A stretch of 64,000 nucleotides of DNA from an uncultured Granulosicoccaceae bacterium (GTDB taxonomy: Bacteria; Pseudomonadota; Gammaproteobacteria; Granulosicoccales; Granulosicoccaceae): NCBI GenBank assembly GCA_937927895.1, contig CALGKA010000018.1, forward strand, positions 1-64,000, given 5' to 3'. The notes below the pieces were generated by a model. It worked only from the letters and a program-made list of their open reading frames with translations. It did not search any database and had not been told where the DNA came from. The position numbers and the translations under genes are program-made. Position 1 is the first letter of the stretch; each line of letters opens with the position of its first letter. This document shows, in pieces, positions 59,302 through 64,000 of the stretch.

Positions 59302-59394
59302 TAGCTGGCGTCTGTCCATAACAGCGTGAAGCGAGGATCATTCACGTGTCCTGGGTGGTCCGCAGTAGAGTGTTTATGGACGGCCACTCGCTAG
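59302..59394. mobile_element. MITE-like palindromic element, copy C (internally deleted, about 93 bp)
   Basis: TAGCTGGCGTCTGTCCATAACAGCGTGAAGCGAGGATCATTCA joined directly to CGTGTCCTGGGTGGTCCGCAGTAGAGTGTTTATGGACGGCCACTCGCTAG; the latter half matches copy B. Confidence 0.85.
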
Positions 59395-61046
59395 AAGCTT
59401 TCGATAACCCAAAACGGCCCGATTGGCCGAAATTCCCAAAGAGTCGAATTGTGGCTGAAACCATAACAGATCAACATTCATCAACCAGTGACGCACCTGC
59501 TACGCCTGTGCTCGCTAGTAATGAGCAACGCGTAGCCAATAGCGCGGCGGGTCTCTGGTGGATCGCAGCGCTATTTGTGGGTCTGTTCATAGCGACGTTT
59601 TTTTTGATTGCTCCAAAAATACAGTACAACCTCGACCGTGAAGTTCGAGCTCGGTTGAGTGATGCGGGCATTGACCCCGCTACACTAAAACTTAATTGGG
59701 ATTACCGAAACCTAACTGTTACAGGTTACTTGCCCGACGATGTTAGTCCTGAGGAGTTAAGTACAATTCTGTACGGAACCGCCGCGCCGAAATCTGCTTT
59801 GTTTGCTGAAGGCGTACGGCACGTTAGATTGTTTTTGGATGATGGTACTTTCCAAAGTAGCGGTCCTGGTCCAACTTTCAAAAACAGCTTAAGTGATGAG
59901 TCTTTATCACTTTCTATTAGTAGTAATAGCACTACAGCGGCTCTGAATGGTGCCGTGCAGACAGAAGCACAACGAGAAAAACTTGCTAGAGCAGTCATTG
60001 GAACCGGTGTGACTTATGTGCAAGATAACATTGAAGTAATGTCCATACCGGCGACAGTTGCCGTGAATGATCGTGTTGATCTGCTAGCAACTATTTTAAC
60101 GCAGACAGGCCCCGCTCAAGCTGAAAGATGTGAGATCACTATGAACGAAAGTGGTCTGTACTATCGTATTACAGCGCTAGACAAAGCCAGTGCATTAGCA
60201 ATCGAACAGGCGGCAGTTAATGATATTTCAGACTTTAGAATCACCGGTGGCGTAGATTTAATAAGCGACTATTCTTTTGATCTTTCAGCAAAAGCCGATG
60301 GAGAATCCATTACCCTGTCGGGAGACATCCGTTCAGAAGAACATCGTAAACGAATCGTGTTTGCAGCTACAGAAGCGATTGGCGGTGATAACATAGTCGA
60401 TCAAATGATTCTTGTTCAGTCAAACACCAACGCATCGGAATCGAACGCTAAAGTTGATAGTTATGCAGCTGTTATCTCTCGCTTTGCACGTGGTATTGAT
60501 GGTGAAGTGACTCTTGTTGGAGATAGCTTAGTGATTAATGCAAATGCAGGAAGTGAGGCGGTAAAGGAATATCTAACTGCCGCAACTGAGGGTGCACGTG
60601 CTGTCGGCTTATCTGTGACCGAGAATATCCGTCTGCAATTGGAGCTCGACGATTCACAGGCTTTGCAGTCTGAACTTGATCAATTGATCGGTGAAGTGCG
60701 TACTAACGTAGTATTTGAAAGTGGCACATCTGAGTTGTCAGCGGCTGCAAAGCAAACACTCGATAAAGTAGCTGCCCGAATTAACAGATACAATGGTTTG
60801 TTGGTTGAAGTTGAAGGCCACACCGACAATGTAGGGCGTGCAGTTATTAACGAAAAGCTAAGCCAAAGCAGAGCCAATGCCGTAAGAGCGTATTTATCAC
60901 AACGTGCCATTGACGGTAATCGATTAATAGCCGTTGGGTATGGGCATCGAAGCCCTATTGAAACGAACGATACAGCTGAAGGGCGGCAAGCTAATCGCCG
61001 GGTGCATTTTACTGTGTTAAAGCAGCCTAAAAATGTAGACGGTTGA
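59376..61046 (+). CDS. BON-like repeat plus OmpA C-terminal domain protein
   Basis: TM segment, repeated BON-like segments (ITLSGDIRSEEHRKRIVFAATEAIGG), C-terminal VVFESGTSELSAAAKQTLDKVAARINRYNGLLVEVEGHTDNVG. Start uncertain: ATG 59376 lies inside the MITE end, or GTG 59451. Confidence 0.85.
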   Translation: MDGHSLEAFDNPKRPDWPKFPKSRIVAETITDQHSSTSDAPATPVLASNEQRVANSAAGLWWIAALFVGLFIATFFLIAPKIQYNLDREVRARLSDAGIDPATLKLNWDYRNLTVTGYLPDDVSPEELSTILYGTAAPKSALFAEGVRHVRLFLDDGTFQSSGPGPTFKNSLSDESLSLSISSNSTTAALNGAVQTEAQREKLARAVIGTGVTYVQDNIEVMSIPATVAVNDRVDLLATILTQTGPAQAERCEITMNESGLYYRITALDKASALAIEQAAVNDISDFRITGGVDLISDYSFDLSAKADGESITLSGDIRSEEHRKRIVFAATEAIGGDNIVDQMILVQSNTNASESNAKVDSYAAVISRFARGIDGEVTLVGDSLVINANAGSEAVKEYLTAATEGARAVGLSVTENIRLQLELDDSQALQSELDQLIGEVRTNVVFESGTSELSAAAKQTLDKVAARINRYNGLLVEVEGHTDNVGRAVINEKLSQSRANAVRAYLSQRAIDGNRLIAVGYGHRSPIETNDTAEGRQANRRVHFTVLKQPKNVDG

Positions 61047-61107
61047 TGAATAGGGTAATAGGCATGGGATATTTTCACCAACAGCTTTTAAAAGCAAAGG
61101 AAAAAAA

Positions 61108-62292
61108 ATGACTTGGGTATTGTGGGATATATTAGTTCCACTTTTACTGGCTTTTGGACTTGGTGTCATATTAACGTGGCAAGCGTGGCGTGTATTCCCA
61201 CATTTATTTTCTGCCGGTGCAGACACTGAGCCAAAAGATAGCGCAATTGATCAGCGAGAAGTTGAATCCGCGGTATTGGGTGGTGAGGCTATTAGCGATG
61301 GTTCAGCACGCCCTGGAGATGTTAATAAGAAATCGCAACATGATTCAGAATCAAGCGGCGCATTAACAGAACTCGAAGCTGCCAACATCACACTTATTGA
61401 AGAGCGTGATCGCGCCACACTTGCTCTCGAGGAGCAGTGTAGCGAAACGCAGCAGCTCAAATCTCGCAATGAAGAGCTAGAAGTGCTTCTCAAAGAGCGC
61501 AATGCTAGTGCTGTTGGACCAGAGCCCGATGTATTGGATATTGATCCAGTCGTCAGTGAGGCAGATGATTTACCGGAAGCTTTGCGATTAGGTGATATGA
61601 ACAATAACAACGCCACTATCAAGGCAGAGGTTGCGCTGTTAAAAGAAAACGTTGAGAGTTTATCTCGTTCACTTGACTCTGAGAGGCGTGAAAAACGAGA
61701 GTTTGAACTGCAATTGCTTAACGCAAATAACCGCTGTAAAAAACTTGAAGGAAACGTTACCGATGTACCAAAATTAGAAAGTATCGCAGCCGATCCTGGT
61801 CGTGATAATAAGTCCGACGATGAAAATGAAGCTGCTGAATCACAAGCTGAAGTAGCCACAGAAGTCGCACCAGGCGGTACTGCAGAAGCGACAGCGGTTA
61901 AAAGCCAGTCTGTGGAGTTGTCGGTTGTATCCATTGCTGATGAATTTCTAATTGAGCCGTCACCTACTAATACGATTTCGAGCAAAACCAGCGCTTCAAA
62001 AAGGCCATCGAATCCTGTTGATGCCCCCGAAGGATGGACAATACCCGAGGTGAAGCCTAGTAAAAAAGAACGCGATCAACTGACCAAGATAAAAGGTGTG
62101 GGTCCGGTATTAGAGAAATTGCTGCATAAATCCGGGATATATTTTTATCGCCAGGTTGCAAGCTTAAATAAAAATGGAATCGATGAATTACAGGCGAAAA
62201 TACCGCAATTTCCGGGGCGCATTGAACGAGACAATTGGGTCGATCAGGCGAAGAAGCTGCATAAAGATAAATATGGTGTAGCAGCTAGTTAG
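61108..62292 (+). CDS. hypothetical protein: TM, coiled-coil/acidic linker, C-terminal helix-hairpin-helix-like domain
   Basis: N-terminal TM; C-terminal DQLTKIKGVGPVLEKLLHKSGIYFYRQVASLNKNGIDELQAKI. Confidence 0.75.
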   Translation: MTWVLWDILVPLLLAFGLGVILTWQAWRVFPHLFSAGADTEPKDSAIDQREVESAVLGGEAISDGSARPGDVNKKSQHDSESSGALTELEAANITLIEERDRATLALEEQCSETQQLKSRNEELEVLLKERNASAVGPEPDVLDIDPVVSEADDLPEALRLGDMNNNNATIKAEVALLKENVESLSRSLDSERREKREFELQLLNANNRCKKLEGNVTDVPKLESIAADPGRDNKSDDENEAAESQAEVATEVAPGGTAEATAVKSQSVELSVVSIADEFLIEPSPTNTISSKTSASKRPSNPVDAPEGWTIPEVKPSKKERDQLTKIKGVGPVLEKLLHKSGIYFYRQVASLNKNGIDELQAKIPQFPGRIERDNWVDQAKKLHKDKYGVAAS

Positions 62293-62308
62293 CTTGGGCT
62301 AATCTAAC

Positions 62309-63268
62309 CTAACCACCGGCGTTTGCGAGATCGATAACATCTTGCATTGTGGGGATTGCTGCCTGCGCACCAGGTTTAGTACAGGCGAGTGCAGCAGCTG
62401 CGTTGGCTACTTTGCAGGCGTTTTGTAATGAGTTGCCTTTTGCGAGCATAGTGCCCAAAAAGCCCGCGAATGTATCCCCTGCGCCCACAGTATCTATTGC
62501 TTCCACTTTAATGCCGGGCAATGAAAATGTTCTTAATTCGTGATCTATGGCTTCAATGCCTTTCGCCCCAAGTGTTTTTATAACAGCACAGCCTGTTTTG
62601 CTGGCTATATTTTCAACTGTTGCTGAAGTGAGGCCTAACTCTTGACGTAAGCTTTCGGCTTCAGTTTCGTTGATTAGTAGGTAGTCAACGCAGTCTAATA
62701 AATCGGATTCGATAGACTGATAAGGTGCAAGATTGGCGATGACTTTGCCACCGGCTTGCTTTGTGTGTTTTGCAGCAGCCACTACCGCCGGTAGCGGGCA
62801 TTCCAATTGTAATAACAGGAAGTCATCCGGTTTTATATTCATTGCCAGCGCGTGTTCTTCACCGACCTCACCGTTTGCACCAGCTATGATCACTATTTGG
62901 TTTTCACTGTTGTGATCGACAAAAACAAATGCGCAACCCGTTGGGCCTGATATCGTTTTAACACCTGTTAGATCTACACCGCTCGAGGTTAATAAATCAA
63001 GCGCTGCTTCTGCGACTGAATCGTCGCCCACGGCACCGGTCATTTTTACTTCAGTGCCAGCGCGTTTAGCAGCCAATGCTTGATTAGCGCCTTTACCTCC
63101 AGGTGTAAGAGAAAGTTTGCTACCAGCGATTGTTTCACCCGGGGTGGGTAGGTTCACTACGTTGACTGAGTAGTCTATGTTAATAGATCCGAGAACATGA
63201 ATCATTGGGTGATTGTCCGTGCTTGTAGCGGTGGTTAAAGTGTTGTGACAGCAGTGCTGGGCGTGCAA
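62309..63268 (-). CDS. rbsK: ribokinase
   Basis: INIDYSVNVVNLPTPGETIAGSKLSLTPGGKGANQALAAKRAG; DTVGAGDTFAGFLG. Confidence 0.94.
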   Translation of the reverse strand: MHAQHCCHNTLTTATSTDNHPMIHVLGSINIDYSVNVVNLPTPGETIAGSKLSLTPGGKGANQALAAKRAGTEVKMTGAVGDDSVAEAALDLLTSSGVDLTGVKTISGPTGCAFVFVDHNSENQIVIIAGANGEVGEEHALAMNIKPDDFLLLQLECPLPAVVAAAKHTKQAGGKVIANLAPYQSIESDLLDCVDYLLINETEAESLRQELGLTSATVENIASKTGCAVIKTLGAKGIEAIDHELRTFSLPGIKVEAIDTVGAGDTFAGFLGTMLAKGNSLQNACKVANAAAALACTKPGAQAAIPTMQDVIDLANAGG

Positions 63269-63391
63269 TCATTGTGTATATTATTGTACCTGTCTTCCTT
63301 TCAATTAATCACAGTTTGCTGAGATAGTTCAAAATGAATTTGCAGATTAATTTTGCCCGCCTCTGTGCCTGCGATAACTAAAGAAACTATT

Positions 63392-64000
63392 GTGCACAAG
63401 CCCTCCGTGAGTCCAAATATTCCGGTAGTAACATTACCAAAACTGCGAAAAATCGCTTTGGCACAGCAAGGATTGATAAAGACCAATCCGTATGGCACAG
63501 GATTAACGGCTGTAGAGAGTTGCATAGCGCAAATAGGTTATGTGCAGATAGATACAATTTCGGTGGTAGAGCGTGCGCATCATCATGTTTTGTGGAGCCG
63601 TGTAAATGACTACTCAGCAGAGCATTTGGCAACGCTTGTTGCGAGCAAAAAAGTGTTTGAATACTGGTTTCATGCTGCAGCATTTTTGCCGATACAAGAT
63701 TTTCGTTTTGCACTTCCCAGAATGAATGCCATCAAAGCCGGTGAAAAGCACTGGTTTGAAAATATTGATAAGAAGCTCGTTCGGAATGTATATAAACGAA
63801 TAGAAACAGAAGGGCCGTTGCGCGCCAGAGACTTTGCCGATACTCGAAAACAAAATACCGGTTGGTGGGACTGGAAGCCTGCTAAGCAGGCGCTTGAAAA
63901 GCTATTTATGCAAGGTGATCTAATGGTAGTTGCGCGTGAAGGGTTTCAAAAGCGCTACGATCTAACGACACGGGTACTACCTTCGAGCGTAGATACTCGA
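63392..64000 (+). CDS. winged-helix DNA-binding/YcaQ-like protein, partial (runs off the window)
   Basis: Open frame without stop: IPVVTLPKLRKIALAQQGLIKT...AVESCIAQIGYVQIDTISVVERAHHHVLWSRV...FEYWFHAAAFLPIQDFRF; absent from the ORF track because no stop is inside the window; GTG 63365 is an alternative start. Confidence 0.85.
   Translation, partial: MHKPSVSPNIPVVTLPKLRKIALAQQGLIKTNPYGTGLTAVESCIAQIGYVQIDTISVVERAHHHVLWSRVNDYSAEHLATLVASKKVFEYWFHAAAFLPIQDFRFALPRMNAIKAGEKHWFENIDKKLVRNVYKRIETEGPLRARDFADTRKQNTGWWDWKPAKQALEKLFMQGDLMVVAREGFQKRYDLTTRVLPSSVDTR

Noticed and set aside
63301-63713. Minus-strand ORFs 63301..63525 and 63387..63713
   Set aside because: Antisense to the partial YcaQ-like reading frame, which gives a much more protein-like translation.

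Overview
The window looks like a gammaproteobacterial chromosome segment, mostly metabolic and transport genes. Main blocks: a TAXI-type TRAP transporter; a carbon-nitrogen hydrolase; an Lhr-type helicase; AraC/DUF1801 and LysE genes; an HNH endonuclease; an RtcB-type RNA ligase; a two-component system; a sulfatase; a heterotetrameric sarcosine oxidase (soxBDAG) with a polyamine/opine-type ABC transporter; a MocR regulator; a TetR/RND efflux operon; a GrdB-like protein; several OmpA-family and lipoprotein genes; asparaginase; succinate-semialdehyde dehydrogenase; ribokinase; and a partial YcaQ-like gene at the right edge. The most unusual region is 16.58-17.99 kb. It holds a candidate structured small RNA with its own promoter and terminator, followed by a compact array of about 11 divergent tRNA or tRNA-like genes with shrunken D-arms and, in some, degraded T-arms. 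An RtcB RNA ligase lies about 2 kb further on. Other notable signals are a three-copy MITE-like palindromic family whose ends supply start/stop codons to neighbouring genes, three other palindromic intergenic elements, a 29-bp GC-rich tandem repeat upstream of lhr, and a single-base frameshift in a cupin gene. All calls were made by eye from sequence and translations; no database or folding tool was run.
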